A stretch of DNA of 64,000 nucleotides from positions 40,843,503-40,907,502 of the forward strand of contig JAPXFY010000018.1 in NCBI GenBank assembly GCA_030674185.1, in the 5' to 3' direction. The DNA is from Monoplex corrugatus (Eukaryota > Mollusca > Gastropoda > Littorinimorpha > Ranellidae). This document shows, piece by piece, positions 20,826 to 34,311 of this stretch. The notes under the pieces were generated by a model. The model searched no databases. It was not told the origin of the DNA and was given only the letters and a program-made list of their open reading frames with translations. The translations under genes were made by a program, and so were the position numbers. Position 1 is the stretch's first letter, and each line of letters opens with the position of its first letter.

Positions 20826-21308
20826 TCTATCGCCGTTCTGAAAATATTGGGCACTGGACTTATTTTTGTCTGTTTGTCTCTTTCTAAATGAAAATGAGAG
20901 AGAGATAGAGTGCATGCGTGCGTGCGTGTGTGTGTGTGTGTTCGTTCGTTCGTTCCTTGATTTAACGTCTTTTCACTATAAGTGATATTAGACGGGTAAA
21001 AATGGCATGGAGGATGATTTTTTTTTGGGGGGGGGGAGGAGGGAGGAGGGGAAAGAAGGGAACAGAGTAAGAGACGGAAAAAAATTAAAAGGAATTGGCA
21101 AGGTCTTTAGAAAAAGGATATGGATGAACAGAGAAATGAAACTTGAACAACGCTAACATCAAATGTAAAAGAAAAATCGTCATAAAAAGCAAAACAAAAC
21201 AAAATAAGATAATGATAACTAAAATGATAACCTTAAAGTAACGCATTAACAGGACTGTGAACCAATGATTCTGAAATTTTAACTAACAGAACTTGATCTG
21301 ATATTATT

Positions 21309-21309
<1 letters not shown>

Positions 21310-21350
<41 letters not shown>

Positions 21351-21384
21351 TGTGGTGTGTGTGTGTGTGTGTGTGGTGTGTGTG

Positions 21385-21419
<35 letters not shown>

Positions 21420-21500
21420 GTGTGTGTGTGTGCGTGTGCATGTGTGTGTCTCTGTCTGTCTTTGTTATTTTCAACTTCTATTTATAGACGTGTTTTAGAC

Positions 21501-21571
<71 letters not shown>

Positions 21572-21641
21572 TGTCTGTGTGTGTCTGTGTGCGCGGTTGT
21601 GTTGTATGCTATCTACTCTGTGTGTGTCTATGTGTTATATG

Positions 21642-21689
<48 letters not shown>

Positions 21690-21746
21690 GTGTGTGTGTG
21701 TTTGTTGTATGCTATGTGTTGTGTGTGTGTGTGTGTGTGTGTGTTT

Positions 21747-21808
<62 letters not shown>

Positions 21809-21810
21809 TC
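21310..21810. repeat. (GT)n/(GA)n microsatellite cluster
   Basis: Three long GT blocks separated by a GA run and short unique pieces. Gives VCVC frames only. Confidence 0.95.
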
Positions 21811-22014
21811 ACATATGGCAATATAGTTGAACAGCACAGCCTTTAAAGTTTAGATTGTATTCATTTCCGCCTTTGTTTTTAACTCTTTTTAATTTCATTT
21901 TTAGCAAAATACAAACACTATTACCGTAGCAAAATCAACTGCATAAAAGATTTATTTTACAATTCAACATATTTCAAGGACAATCACGAATCTATTCATT
22001 CAAATAATTCATTC

Positions 22015-22175
22015 CGTCAGTCAGTCAGTCAGACAGTTGGTTGGTTGGCTGGCTGGCTGATTGGTCGGTTGGTTGGTTGGTTGGTTGGTTGGTAGGTAGG
22101 TAGGTAGGTAGGTTGGTTGGTTGGTTGGTTGGTTGGTTAGTTCGTCAGTTAGTCAGTCACTTTGTCAGTCAGTGA
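22015..22175. repeat. Tetranucleotide cluster (GTCA, GGTT, GGTA)
   Basis: Successive GTCA, GGCT, GGTT and GGTA runs that change into one another, as expected from point mutation followed by slippage. Confidence 0.9.
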
Positions 22176-22599
22176 GATATTTATCCACTAGTTTGTTTAT
22201 TTGTAAAACGTGTTCGTTCGTTCATTACTGTCTGTCCCTTTCGTCGTTTTAAAGGGACAAATCTAAAGAAAACAAAGAAGAAAACAGTGACTCAAAACTC
22301 AGCTCACACACTTCACATAGTGCTGGTATTGATCAAGAAAGCCACACAAGGGCTCTTCCCCGTACGTGTAACCCAGAACTATCAATAATGCATCACTGGA
22401 CGGACACACCAGACCCCGAACCCAGGCAGGGGTTTCCGCGCTTGTGCGATGTGTTTCATGTAGACAGTCACTAAGTGGGAAAAGACGAAGAAATGCTGGT
22501 AATAAACAACAGTCAAAAACATCATCTGTTTCTCGTCTGGATTTTGGGCAGAGACAGAGACAGGGAAAGGTGGTGTGTGGGAGAACGGACTCAGAGAAA

Positions 22600-22760
22600 G
22601 ATAGTTTCAGTTCATTCAGTTTCAGTTTCTGTTTCTCAAGATGACATTTCCACGATCGGAATGAATTCCACGTCTCCACAATCGGAATAAAGGACATATG
22701 CACTGACAACATAGATGCCATGTGAATGAGAAGATCCAAAATGATCGCGGCATAAGCCCC
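22600..22760 (-). repeat. Dispersed repeat S5, reverse copy
   Basis: TTCTGTTTCTCAAGATGACA and GGAATGAATTCCA match the S5 consensus in reverse. The frames that cover it (22299-22772) are not conserved elsewhere. Confidence 0.6.
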
Positions 22761-22914
22761 ATACCTGCACACAAGTCCAACATGTCAGCCAACGTGTCAG
22801 CAAGGTCTTGGAAGAGAAAAGAGGACGAAAACAGTAGAAGCAGACAGACAAGCAGACTGCTCGAACGCAACGATTGTCTCATGTTGTAAACTCTGGCAAC
22901 AGTAGCTGCTGGTA

Positions 22915-23080
22915 CTTTTTAGACTCCCACACCCTGTCCACCAGCATCCTTCATTGCCAACCATGCTAGCAAAGCAAAACACCTCACCCTTGTCCTGCAG
23001 GAAGCTGGTGGATAGGGTGAGGGAGTCAAAGGGTTAAGTTTTTGAAGCTGGTGCTTAGGGTGCGGAGTCAAAGGGTTTAA
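22915..23080. mobile_element. Palindromic MITE, copy 4
   Basis: ACTCCCACACCCTGTCCACC on the left; inner palindrome around CTGCAGGAAGCTGGTGGATA; right end GCGGAGTCAAAGGGTTTAA. The left TTAA has decayed. Confidence 0.7.
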
Positions 23081-23539
23081 CAGTTTCTGCAACGTCAATA
23101 GAACCTGATGTCACAAATGTAGAACTTTAACGGTTTTTCGACACGTAAGACATGCTGCAAGATCGGTAGACCTTTAACAGTTTCTGAAACGTCAACAAGA
23201 CCTGATGCCGTAACGGTAGAACTAATTAATGCTTTGTAGATTTCAACAGTCGCTGTAGCAGCATTATGTGTAAATTTTTCTAGCTGTAGAGCGATGTAAA
23301 CTGCTTGGCAACATTGTCCTGCTTTGCCTTCCCTTCAAATTTGGTCGACAACATTCACCATAAGATTATGCAGACTACTGAAACTCATGATCATTGTTGT
23401 TCAAAAACATAAGCTGAAAATGTATGGCCATACCACCGGATCACCAGGCCGTAAGAAGACCAACCAACCTTGTACAGTGCCAGGGGGAAAGGAAGGCAGA
23501 AGTTTATTGTTTGGAGTTTGTTGAAGAAGATTTACTCTC

Positions 23540-23810
23540 ACTTCGACAATTCCACGTGAGCTCCACCCAAATTTTCTATCAATTATCTGGCAGACTGTCT
23601 GAGCCTGCACTGAACACTATGCACTGGCAAGGTCTTGAAATGGGAAGAGTGGGCAGGACCAGCGAAAAATATACTGAAGCTGCCAGAATGATGCAAATAT
23701 TAACAAGGCAGTCAAAAGGCCAGTTTTTAATGTTGCGGGCTGGGAATGAAATTAAGATAGCAGACTTGGAGTCTCTAGCTCTGTCAAAAGAGCCAACCGG
23801 CCCCTGCAGG
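23540..23810 (-). mobile_element. SINE-like repeat S4, copy 1
   Basis: Shares CTGGCAGACTGTCTGAGCCT, AAAAGGCCAGTTTTTAATGT and GCGGGCTGGGAATGAA with copies at about 25940-26230, 39890-40200 and 63400-63590. The end GGCTGGGATTGAACCC (best at 63510) is a reversed tRNA B box, so the element reads on the minus strand. An open frame at 23424-23891 overlaps it and is not credible. Confidence 0.55.
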
Positions 23811-24130
23811 CAGAAACAGAGGCAGAATAAAGAAGAGGTGAGAGGACGGCGTCAGAGTGGACAACTTTCCATTTTAGTGACTTCAAAGTAGCTGCAAAAG
23901 ACAGGAGATAGCTGAAAGAAAAACACTGTCATCACTGACAGATTTGGGTGGGGCACATACGTCACTGTCAGCCTGTGGTAAATCCGATTTCAACAAACTC
24001 TAAACATTAGGAAGCCATCTGTGATGTCCCAATGATCCAGCCTTGGATCAACGGACAGATGAAGTAGAACAGTTTTGTTCGCGTTCCGATTTAACTCAGA
24101 CGCATGTTTGTACATTGTTGGAACCCTCTG

Positions 24131-24788
24131 AGGCAGACGAGATGTGGTTTGACAGTTCCATGGACAGCAAAGAAAACAAACGAGACAGTCTTGATGGAGG
24201 CAGACACAAGAAGATCGGTCATAAGGAAGAGCAGGAAAAGACAGGCAACATTTATAAGAATTATTATAGAATTTAGACGCTAATGAAATTTCCTAGGCTT
24301 AACAATGGCAAAACATAAAGCCGAAATCAAAAGCACGCATCACACACGGCCACAACACACACACTTGGGAAACACGACACACACATCACACACACACACG
24401 ACTACCAAATCGCAGCACGCACACAACACAGATGACACAGACACAACAGCCGCATGCAAATGCAGACACATTGACACTAAGACATATGAAGCAAATTACG
24501 TTACATGGACGGAGGCAGAATTACCCGTTATTGGGAAACAGATGATTTTGAGGGAGCGATTTATAGGCTATTTTATGAGGAAAGGGAATCAGAGCACCTG
24601 GTCACAACAGGAAGCTGGAGGGAAAGAGAGCACCAGGTAGACCCAGGAAAATATTGGACGGACTTGCAGAGTGGCTGAGGACAGAGAGGGTGAAGATGTG
24701 CTTGCGCCAACAAGGGATAGATGCATATGGAGGGCCATGATCGCTAACACCATGTGGCAGGGCACTTGATGACGATGTTGATGATGTA
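24131..24788 (+). mobile_element. LINE family L1g, two fragments
   Basis: 24131-24256 (MDSKENKRDSLDGGRHKK region) and 24560-24788 (YFMRKGN region to GGCACTTGATGACG tail) belong to one LINE copy, separated by about 300 bp of CA-rich sequence (24340-24470). Confidence 0.75.
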
Positions 24789-24954
24789 GCCCATGACGTG
24801 TAGGCGATAGGTTGCTGCACAGTCTGCATACTCCGTCTCGGTGGGCGCGAATGCTGTTGTGTTTTCACGTCTTCATAATCCATTATAGGATCTTTAACGT
24901 CCAGTTTTGAAGTTCTAGGGGTTTAGGCACTTACTAAGTATGCATATATGTAAA

Positions 24955-25075
24955 CTGAGAGATGAAAAAAAAATTGCCCTTTTCTCATAGGCGGAAATAC
25001 CCAGGCAGGATGGAACCCTAGATCTTCCGACAGAAAGTCTGTCTCACCCAACTGACCACCGCGCCTGACAGACCG
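24955..25075 (-). mobile_element. tRNA-derived SINE head (reverse)
   Basis: Reverse strand reads GGCGCGGTGGTCAGTTGGG and TCTAGGGTTCCATCCTGCC, an A-box/B-box pair at tRNA-like spacing. A- and G-rich flank; body short or diverged. Not a functional tRNA gene because a fold and anticodon arm are not evident. Confidence 0.45.
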
Positions 25076-25369
25076 TTTTATATTTGACGATCCTGTTATG
25101 TTTGACCTTGGCTATAAATCAGATTTTTGGAAGTGCCATACTGTCTTTTGTTGAAGAAGCAAAATGAACGCATAAATCAGGACATATACAGTAATTAATA
25201 TAGACTCTGATGAATGTGAAAATACGAACAGAAAAAAATGATGGGACATCGATCTCTGCTGATGCAGCCGTCTAAAGTTCTTCTATCAGTAATCTTGTAT
25301 ACTCATTTCAGTCCAAAACTTAATAGACCCTAAAAGCAACAACTATCAGCTTTCATGCTAAATTCAGTC

Positions 25370-25505
25370 TTCATTATCATCATCATCATCATCAAGTGCC
25401 CTGCCGCATGGCGTTGGCGATCATGGCCCTCCATAATATCTATCTCTTGTTGCTGCAAACACATCTTCGACCCTCTCTGTCCTCAGCCAATCTGCATACT
25501 AAGTT
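25370..25505 (-). mobile_element. LINE family L1g, short 3' end
   Basis: CATCATCATCATCAAGTGCC then TGCCGCATGGCGTTGGCG, ending near 25500. A 5'-truncated copy of about 130 bp. Confidence 0.8.
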
Positions 25506-25939
25506 TTCAAAATGTTTGTAAGCTGTACAACCTGCTTCAACCTGCGTCCATCTTAGGTGTTTAGACTTCGGAGTTTGTTCTCTCGGACAATGTGTTTTGC
25601 TTAAATCTGCCAGAAATTATCCCACAGGCTCCTGCGCCTGCGCAAAACCGTGTAGCAAGCATATTCACACCAAACCGTTTTTAATGTATCTCAATGAGTG
25701 GCGTCAAGAGCAAGTCACCTGGCATGCCCCCCCCCCCCCCACATCCTGACCCAGGCACGGCTTATCAAAAGGGCTGATCAGATCGATGATGGGAATTCCA
25801 GCCGAGTTACATGGACTGTGATCAATAAGACCCTAGGCCTACAGAGAAATGATCAATAAGTAATCGGGTAATCGGGGGATTTGGATTTGATCAACGACAG
25901 TAAAGTGGACAGGTCACACAATACCAGATGAAGCCAGTG

Positions 25940-26230
25940 GGAATCTGGAATGTGTTCGCAAGGTATTCGTCGCACTCGGACCAATTCCATATGCGCTCCA
26001 CACAAATCTGCCAGCTGTTCTCTGGCAGACACTTTTGAACCTGTGCAAAACCTTATGGGCTGGCTAGGTCTTCGAATGGGGTGGGATGGAGCAGGCGGGC
26101 AGAACTTATGGAACGATGGCATCACCAGAATGACCAGAGCGTTAAGATGAGCAGTAAACAAACCAGCTAGTATGTTGCGGCGTGAGGCTGAACTCGAGAC
26201 ATGAAATCTAGGGCCGCAGAGGAAAAGTAA
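25940..26230 (-). mobile_element. SINE-like repeat S4, copy 2, with LINE tail nearby
   Basis: CTCTGGCAGACACTTTTGAA and ATCACCAGAATGACC landmarks shared with S4. A short LINE 3' end (GATCGCCAACGCCATGCGGC) follows at 26355-26420 and an (AATAC)n run lies at 26240-26300. Confidence 0.5.
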
Positions 26231-26458
26231 CATAACTCCAGATACAATACAATACAATACAATAACAGTAAATACAGTACAATACAATACAATCCAATAA
26301 TCAGAGTGGGTGGGGACAGGAAGGGTAGAAGGTACACTCACAGTGAAAAAACATAGATTTGTATGCAGGGCCATGATCGCCAACGCCATGCGGCAAGGCA
26401 CATAACAATGATGACAGTATCATATAATGCACTGCGGATATAATGCGAATCCGATATG

Positions 26459-26712
26459 ACTCGATGCAATCCCAGCAGCTCTGTTGGTTTGAGCGTCGGA
26501 TTCACATGCTAATGGTTGTGGGTTCGAATACCGGGGTGCGCTACATTAAAACTGGCCTTCTCACTGCCCCGTCTTAACACCATTCTTGTTCTGGTGTTGT
26601 CAGTATAGGATTATCTAGGTCCCCCTTCCCTCACTTCCCTGGGATGGTTATCCCCGTCGGCCATATCACCTGAGATGGGTGCCGACGGTAAAAACTGGAC
26701 GAAATAAAAAAA
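26459..26712 (+). mobile_element. tRNA-derived SINE (family S2), full head
   Basis: tRNA-like head with A-box region TTGGTTTGAGCGTCGGATT and B box GTGGGTTCGAATACCG (about 26518). The body contains GGGATGGTTATCCCCGTCGG and CATATCACCTGAG, and ends AAATAAAAAAAAA. A second copy lies at 42003-42232. Confidence 0.8.
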
Positions 26713-27404
26713 AATCGATGCAATTTAATGCAGTGCAGTACGACACGAGATATGACAAGATGCTAAGCACTGTTCATCACGACACATTACTCGTATGATA
26801 CAATGCAATACGGTAGGATGCTATGCAACATGGCACGACCCACACGACAGTACACTTTGCACGTATCCGACAGACAGATGGTCAAGACATATATCACAAG
26901 GATGACATGACTTTGAGACACGGGAAGCGTGGGTTCCAACCTAAGTGGAAAGAAAGGGCGACAGTAGCGACGCTAACCACTCTGGAGGGGCAGTTTTGAA
27001 CCCAGGAGGCAAAAACTGGCCACAGCAGTGAGGCATCCAGGAGTCATAACCTGTAGAACTAAATCTTGCTGTTTCGATCTTACAACTAACCATTAAGGCA
27101 GTCACATATTCCCTTTTCGGGGAGGAAGGTAAATGCAGACTGTTTTGGTTTTTTTTTTTTTCTGTATGCTTGTGCCAAGGAACAATGACATGACACACAG
27201 GATCTTTAAAGGTTGTATTTGATGTTCTGTATATGTGTATACATGTACACACGAATGAGGTTCAGACACTAGGAAGGTCTGCACGCATGTTGACCTGGAA
27301 GATCGGAAGAAATCGGTCCTGTACCCATGAAATGCTCGAACTCATACCTTCCGATCGGAAGACCAGTGTCCCAACCATTCCGTTACTGCGCTCGTCCACA
27401 CGAC

Positions 27405-30400
27405 ACAATAACATTCAATACTATACGCACGACATGATACGACACTAAACGACATGATACGACACTGAACATGACACGAACTAAACGACATGATATGGTA
27501 CTAAACGACAAGATGGGATACTAAACGACATGATACGACACTTAACATGACACGATACTAAACATGATACGATACTAAACGACACGATACGACACTAAAC
27601 AACATGATGCGATACTAAACGGCATGATACGTTATCAAACGATATGATACGATACAAAACACGATACGACACTATAGATGATGCGACATGATACAATGCT
27701 AAACGACATAACACAATACTAAACGACATGATACGATGCTAAACGACATGATACAATACTAAACGACATAACACAATACAAAACGACATGATACATTACT
27801 AAACGACATAACACAATACTAAACATCATACGATATTAACCATAATACGACACTAAACGACATGATGCGATACTAAACAACATGATACGTTATTAAACGA
27901 CATATGATATGATACTAAACATGATGCGACACTAAACGACATGACACGATACTAAAAGATATGACACATTACTAAACGTCAAGATACGATACTAAATGTC
28001 GATACACTGCTAAATGTCAAAATACGATGCTAAACGACATGATACAATACTAAACGACATGATACAATACTAAACGACATAATACAATGCTAAACGACAT
28101 GATACAATACTAAACGACATAATACAATACTAAACGACATGATACAATACTAAAACGACATGATACAATACTAAACGACATGATACAATGCTAAACGACA
28201 TGATACAATACTAAACGACATGATACAATACTAAACGACATAATACAATGCTAAACGACATGATACAATACTAAACGACATAATACGAAGCAAAACGTCA
28301 TGATACAATACTAAACGACATGATACAATACAAAACGACATGATACAATACTAAACGGCATGACACAATACTAACATGATACGACGTTAAACGACATGAT
28401 ACAATACTAACATGATACGACGTTAAACGTCATGATACAATACTAAACGGCATGATACAATGCTAAACGACATGATTCAATGCTAAACGACATGATACAA
28501 TGCTAAACGACATGATACAATGCTAAACGACATGATACAATGCTAAACGACATGATACAATGCTAAACGACATGATACAATGCTAAACGACATGATACAT
28601 TACTAAACGACATGATACAATGCTAAACGACATGATACATTACTAAACGACATGATACATTACTAAACGACATGATACATTACTAAACGACATAACACAA
28701 TACTAAACATGATACGCTAAACGACATGATACAATGCTAAACGACATGATACAATACTAAACGACATAACACAATACTAAACGACATGATACAATGCTAA
28801 ACGACATAACACAATACTAAACGACATGATACGATGCTAAACGACATGATACAATACTAAACGACATAACACAATACAAAACGACATGATACATTACTAA
28901 ACGACATAACACAATACTAAACGACATGACACATTACTAAACGACATGATACAATACTAAACGACATAACATAATACTAAACGACATGATACAATGCTAA
29001 ACGGCATGATACAATGCTAAACGACATGATACGATGCTAAACGACATGATACAATACTAAACGACATGATACAATGCTAAACGACATGATACAATACTAA
29101 ACGACATAACACAATACTAAAAGACATGATACAATGCTAAACGACATAACACAATACTAAACGACATGATACGATGCTAAACGACATGATACAATACTAA
29201 ACGACATAACACAATACAAAACGACATGATACATTACTAAACGACATAACACAATACTAAACGACATGACACATTACTAAACGACATGATACAATACTAA
29301 ACGACATAACATAATACTAAACGACATGATACGATGCTAAACGGCATGATACAATGCTAAACGACATGATACGATGCTAAACGACATGATACAATACTAA
29401 ACGACATGATACAATGCTAAACGACATGATACAATGCTAAACGACATGATACAATACTAAACGACATGATACAATGCTAAACGACATGATACAATACTAA
29501 ACGACATAACACAATACTAAACGACATGATACAATACTAAACGACATGATACAATGCTAAACGACATGATACAATGCTAAACGACATGATACAATACTAA
29601 ACGACATGATACAATGCTAAACGACATGATACAATGCTAAACGAACATAACACAATACTAAACGACTTGATACAATACTAAACGACATGATACATTACTA
29701 AACGACATGATACAATGCTAAACGACATGATACAATACTAAACGACATGATACAATGCTAAACGACATGATGCAATGCTAAACGACATAACACAATACTA
29801 AACGACATGATACGATGCTAAACGACATGATACAATACTAAACGACATAACACAATACAAAACGACATGATACATTACTAAACGACATAACACAATACTA
29901 AACGACATGACACATTACTAAACGACATGATACAATACTAAACGACATAACATAATACTAAACGACATGATACAATGCTAAACGGCATGATACAATGCTA
30001 AACGACATGATACGATGCTAAACGACATGATACAATACTAAACGACATGATACAATGCTAAACGACATGATACAATACTAAACGACATAACACAATACTA
30101 AAAGACATGATACAATGCTAAACGACATAACACAATACTAAACGACATGATACGATGCTAAACGACATGATACAATACTAAACGACATAACACAATACAA
30201 AACGACATGATACATTACTAAACGACATAACACAATACTAAACGACATGACACATTACTAAACGACATGATACAATACTAAACGACATAACATAATACTA
30301 AACGACATGATACGATGCTAAACGGCATGATACAATGCTAAACGACATGATACGATGCTAAACGACATGATACAATACTAAACGACATGATACAATGCTA

Positions 30401-30486
30401 AACGACATGATACAATGCTAAACGACATGATACAATACTAAACGACATGATACAATGCTAAACGACATGATACAATACTAGACGAC
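27405..30486 (+). repeat. 3.1-kb satellite of ~20-bp units with higher-order repeats
   Basis: Basic unit CTAAACGACATGATACAATA with variants (TACAATGC, TACGATGC, ATAACACAATA, TACATTAC). Units are irregular at the edges (27405-28000) and very uniform in the middle. A series of variants starting at 28801 recurs at 29141 (340 bp later), and the whole series recurs at 29782 and 30122 (981 bp later). No open frame. Degenerate related sequence flanks it (26730-26870 and 30490-30700). Confidence 0.95.
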
Positions 30487-30784
30487 ATAAGACAAGACAC
30501 GGTGCAATGTGACAAGTTACCATACCATACAATGCCTAATAACTGAACACAAGAGCCTGTGAAAAAGTATGAAACGACAGAATGCAATGCAGTACGAATA
30601 CAATGCTAAACAATACAGAACAACGTCACGCAATGTGATGGGCTGCAATACGACCTGTGATGTTGTACGATATGTACAGTGTGACATCACCATATGTTAC
30701 GTTAGATAAAGACGATGCAGTCTGGAGCCGAACAGGGATCTCTAACTGCTTGGGCCAAGTCTCAAAACCACAGTCCTCGTATCT

Positions 30785-31345
30785 TTATTGATGCTTAAAT
30801 CCCGGCCGACTGTGTACAGCCATATCAGGTACATAATCGTGTCAATACACACATTACTTCAACAGGAAAAGAAAAGGATCAGAAAATTAAGTACACATAT
30901 CAATGCATCAGCGTACATAATCTAAGGATATGCCCCTGGCGCTGACCACTCCGTCCACTTTATCACACAGGGGACTTAAAGTAAACATACCTGAATATAA
31001 ATTTAAACATAACTAAGGACACTAAAACATATTAAAAACGAGCCTAAATTACCAAAATTGCAACCGCATATCTCATTTCCCTCGAGCCAAAAACACAATG
31101 TATGTACCCAATTATCAATCTTAAGAGAAAGTACGCAAGACTTTATCGAACACACACAGTGAAAGGACCATTAAGGCAGAAAATGATAGGAAGAAATGAC
31201 AGAAAGCAAAGGAGCAAGACAGAAACAAAGGGAGTGACAGTAAAGAGGAAATATCTAGCACACATTTTCCAGAAGGTGGGGATACTATTTATACTGAAAA
31301 AGCACCTGGCACCCCCACGGGGTGATGGTGGGGTGGGGGGGGGGA
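30785..31345 (+). repeat. Dispersed repeat R1, copy 6
   Basis: GCTTAAATCCCGGCCGACTG start, GCGTACATAATCTAAGGATA, and end GGTGGGGATACTATTTATAC with ACGGGGTGATGGTGGGG. Confidence 0.8.
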
Positions 31346-31689
31346 GAAAGGCACGGGTCCTCTCTCCACCTGCTTAACTGCGTAATGAATAATACAGGTT
31401 CGTGACTTGGCGAATCGGGTGCAGTCAATTCACACGGAAAATCTGAACACTTTAATGAACCCAGTAGCTGATCAGACTTCTCTTATACGAAAGCTAATGT
31501 TCCTTCAGAAAGCTGGGGGACAAGGTGAAAGGGTTGATAGAATCCAAATGCACTGCACACGTCACGAACAAGGACGCGCTTTACTGGGTGGCAAATGACT
31601 GCCGGTCTTTGAACAAGCTGTTGTCAATTTCCCTTGTACTGGGCACCCCACCCCTTTCCCAACAGACCCATACAACTTGTCCTAGAAGA

Positions 31690-32045
31690 AGGAACCAGAA
31701 AAAAAAAACACGAAAAAAGGATAACGCGTATTTAATACAACAAGACAGGGGCACATTTTACGCCAACTGGCCTTTGTCAAGCGTAAGATCACAAACAAAC
31801 AAACACCAGATACAAAAATTAGGAGAAAAAGACAGAAACTTCCCTGCTGCTCTACTGGACGGAGCAGCTGGACGGATCAGCAGGGAAGTTTCAGTCTTTT
31901 TCTCCTAATTTTTGTATCTGGTGTTTATTTGTGATCTTACTCTTGACAAAGGCCAGTTGGCCGAAAATCTGCGCCTGTCTTGTCTTGTTGTATTAAATAC
32001 GCGTTCTTATTCTTTTTTCGTGTTTTTTTCTGGTTCCTGTTTGCT
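31690..32045. mobile_element. Penelope-type foldback element, loop lost
   Basis: Large inverted repeat with two arms of about 160-170 bp meeting near 31860. The left arm runs GAACCAGAAAAAAAAAACAC ... CTTCCCTGCTGCTC; the right arm is its reverse complement, ending TTTTCTGGTTCCTG. The same arms flank a Penelope-like reverse-transcriptase fragment at 53235-53735, which identifies the origin. The right arm holds GGCC-AGTT-GGCC followed by GAAA (31951-31966). Confidence 0.8.
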
Positions 32046-32169
32046 TGAACGTGGGCGTCACACTTGATTTTGTCCTAGAAGAGTTAGGCAGATTCTTTCT
32101 GTCTGATCGCTATCAAGGTGGTATCGTTCAGGACACATGTAACAAAATCAAGTGAAAACTACCTTTATA

Positions 32170-32720
32170 ATTATTACTATTGTTTAAAGCTGACTGCGTA
32201 GAGCGATATCAGGGATATAACCATCATCAAAACCTATCACAACACCTTGTCGTTCTTGAAAAATATTGGAAAACAAAATTAAGTACATGTATATGTATCA
32301 AAGTGTATGCGCACATAATCTAAGAATACGCCCCCTGGCGTTGACCGTTCTGTCCAATGTATCAGCAGGAGACGTTAAAAAAACAAATCTGAATATAAAT
32401 ATATAAACAAAACTAAATACAGTAAAACGTAAATAAAAACTGACCCAAAATATCTAAAATTTCTTCTGCACATCACATCTTTCGGGCCTAAGATGTAACT
32501 TTCACACAACCCAATTATCGATCCTGATAGAAAGTACATAAGCCTATATAGAACACATACATGTAAATGGATCAGCAAGGTAGACAATGATAGGAGGAGA
32601 TGTCAGAAAGCAAAGAAGCAAGGCAAAATCAAGGACAGTGATAAAAAAGAGAAACTTTCTTGCAAAAGATGTTCAGAAGATGGGGGTGCTATATTATAAT
32701 GAAAGTGCCCCCGGCACCTG
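32170..32720 (+). repeat. Dispersed repeat R1, copy 7
   Basis: TTGTTTAAAGCTGACTGCG start, GCGCACATAATCTAAGAATA, and end AAGTGCCCCCGGCACC. 32720-33140 holds a C run (32818-32828) and A-rich sequence but no gene. Confidence 0.75.
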
Positions 32721-33149
32721 CACGGAGGAAACAACTACCTGAAGCATGCATACAGACATAATAAGACATTCCCTCTTCAGAATCGCTAACACTGTTCCCT
32801 CACTTCGTTTTGTCAACCCCCCCCCCCCAAAATACAACAACAACAAAAAACAAAAACAAAACTTTACTTCTATTGGATTTTCTCGTGCATGGGAAAAACA
32901 GGGCGGGTGCGCTTTAAAAAGCTTAAATATGCTACGGCAATGAAGCTACAAGAAAAAAATCTTCAGCTCTGAAATGACATGAAAATCTTCTAGACTTTTC
33001 TTCTTTCAAACAATAGTGCAAGAATACCTCCCACAACCCCATATGACAAATTACAAAAAATGCTGAGCATGAAATAGTGTTCTACGTCTTACCACCAAGC
33101 AAAAATCCAAAAGTCGACTTCAAATTGAGAGGTCGTTATTTTACCATAC

Positions 33150-34256
33150 CTGGTGAAAAAAACAACACATTACAAAGACAGTGACACACCAGACAATATA
33201 CAGCGCCTCTTGACTCGCACCACTGAGTGTTACTCGGACATTAAGAACTGGATGACGTTCAACAAACTTCAGCTTAATGACGACAAGACAGAAGCTATCC
33301 TCAGTGGCATCCGTCAGAAACTTTCTCAGCTGCCTCCTCTTTCTCTCCCATTATGTAACACATCAGTCCCAATTTCTGATTCAGCTAAAAACCTTGGTGT
33401 CTGCATTGACTCTACCCTCTCCATGAACAACTTTGTTTCTCAAACTGCCAGATCTTGCTACTATCACCTCCATCGTATAAGCCTGATCAGGAAGTATCTC
33501 TCTGTCGAAACAACTGCAAAAATTGTTCTCTCCTTCATAATGTCTCGCATTGATTATTGCAATTCACTCCTGTCTGGTCTTCCTGCCTCTACCATTCACA
33601 TCCTGCAGCGCATTCAAAACAATGCTGCACGCCTTGTACTCAAAAAGAAAAAAGCTGACCACATATCTCCTCTCCTGGCACAACTTCACTGGCTCCCTGT
33701 ATCAAAGCGCATACAGTACAAACTAGACACCATGTGCTACAAAAGCCTTAATAACGCAGCCCCCGATTACCTGTCAAGCCTACTTGAGATCTATGTTCCC
33801 TCACGTACCCTCCGCTCTGCCTCCGATCCTCTGACTTTTCGCTTTCCACGCACTAAACTCAATACCTATGGTCCACAAGCCTTCTCTGTTTCTGGTCCAC
33901 TTTCCTGGAACAAACTTCCTCTCTCTGTCCGTCAGCAACCTACTTTTGTCTCCTTCAAGTCCGCTCTCAAAACTCACCTTTTCTCCTCTGCATAAAATCC
34001 AGACCTCACTCAATCCCTTCTGCAGCTTGTCTCCACTCGGAGGGGAATCACATTGTAATACATAATTGTATATAATATGCTCTCTATAATTTTCCATTGC
34101 TTTTATTCTTTCTCCCCATTTTAGCCGTGTGCGTGTGCGTGTGCGTGTGCGTGTGCGTGTGCGTGTGCGTGTGCGTGTGCGTGTGCGTGTGCGTGTGCGT
34201 GTGCGTGTGCGTGTGCGTGTGCGTGTGCGTGTGCGTGTGCGTGTGCGTGCGCGCGC

Positions 34257-34311
<55 letters not shown>

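Larger units (their letters stand above)
19386..20845 (+). other. Probable 3' UTR of gene B
   Basis: The first ~60 bp resemble the post-stop sequence of gene A. It contains the 19-bp minisatellite, a MITE (20235-20363) and an ACAAT-rich stretch (20412-20482), and ends near AATAAA at 20820. Confidence 0.45.

Noticed and set aside
22299..22772. 157-codon minus-strand frame
   Set aside because: Crosses the dispersed repeat S5 and has no recognisable domain or conserved splice context.
25853..26401. 182-codon minus-strand frame
   Set aside because: Spans SINE-like S4, an AATAC microsatellite and a LINE end.
27405..30486. CRISPR-like array
   Set aside because: Continuous ~20-bp tandem units without unique spacers, in a eukaryotic setting.
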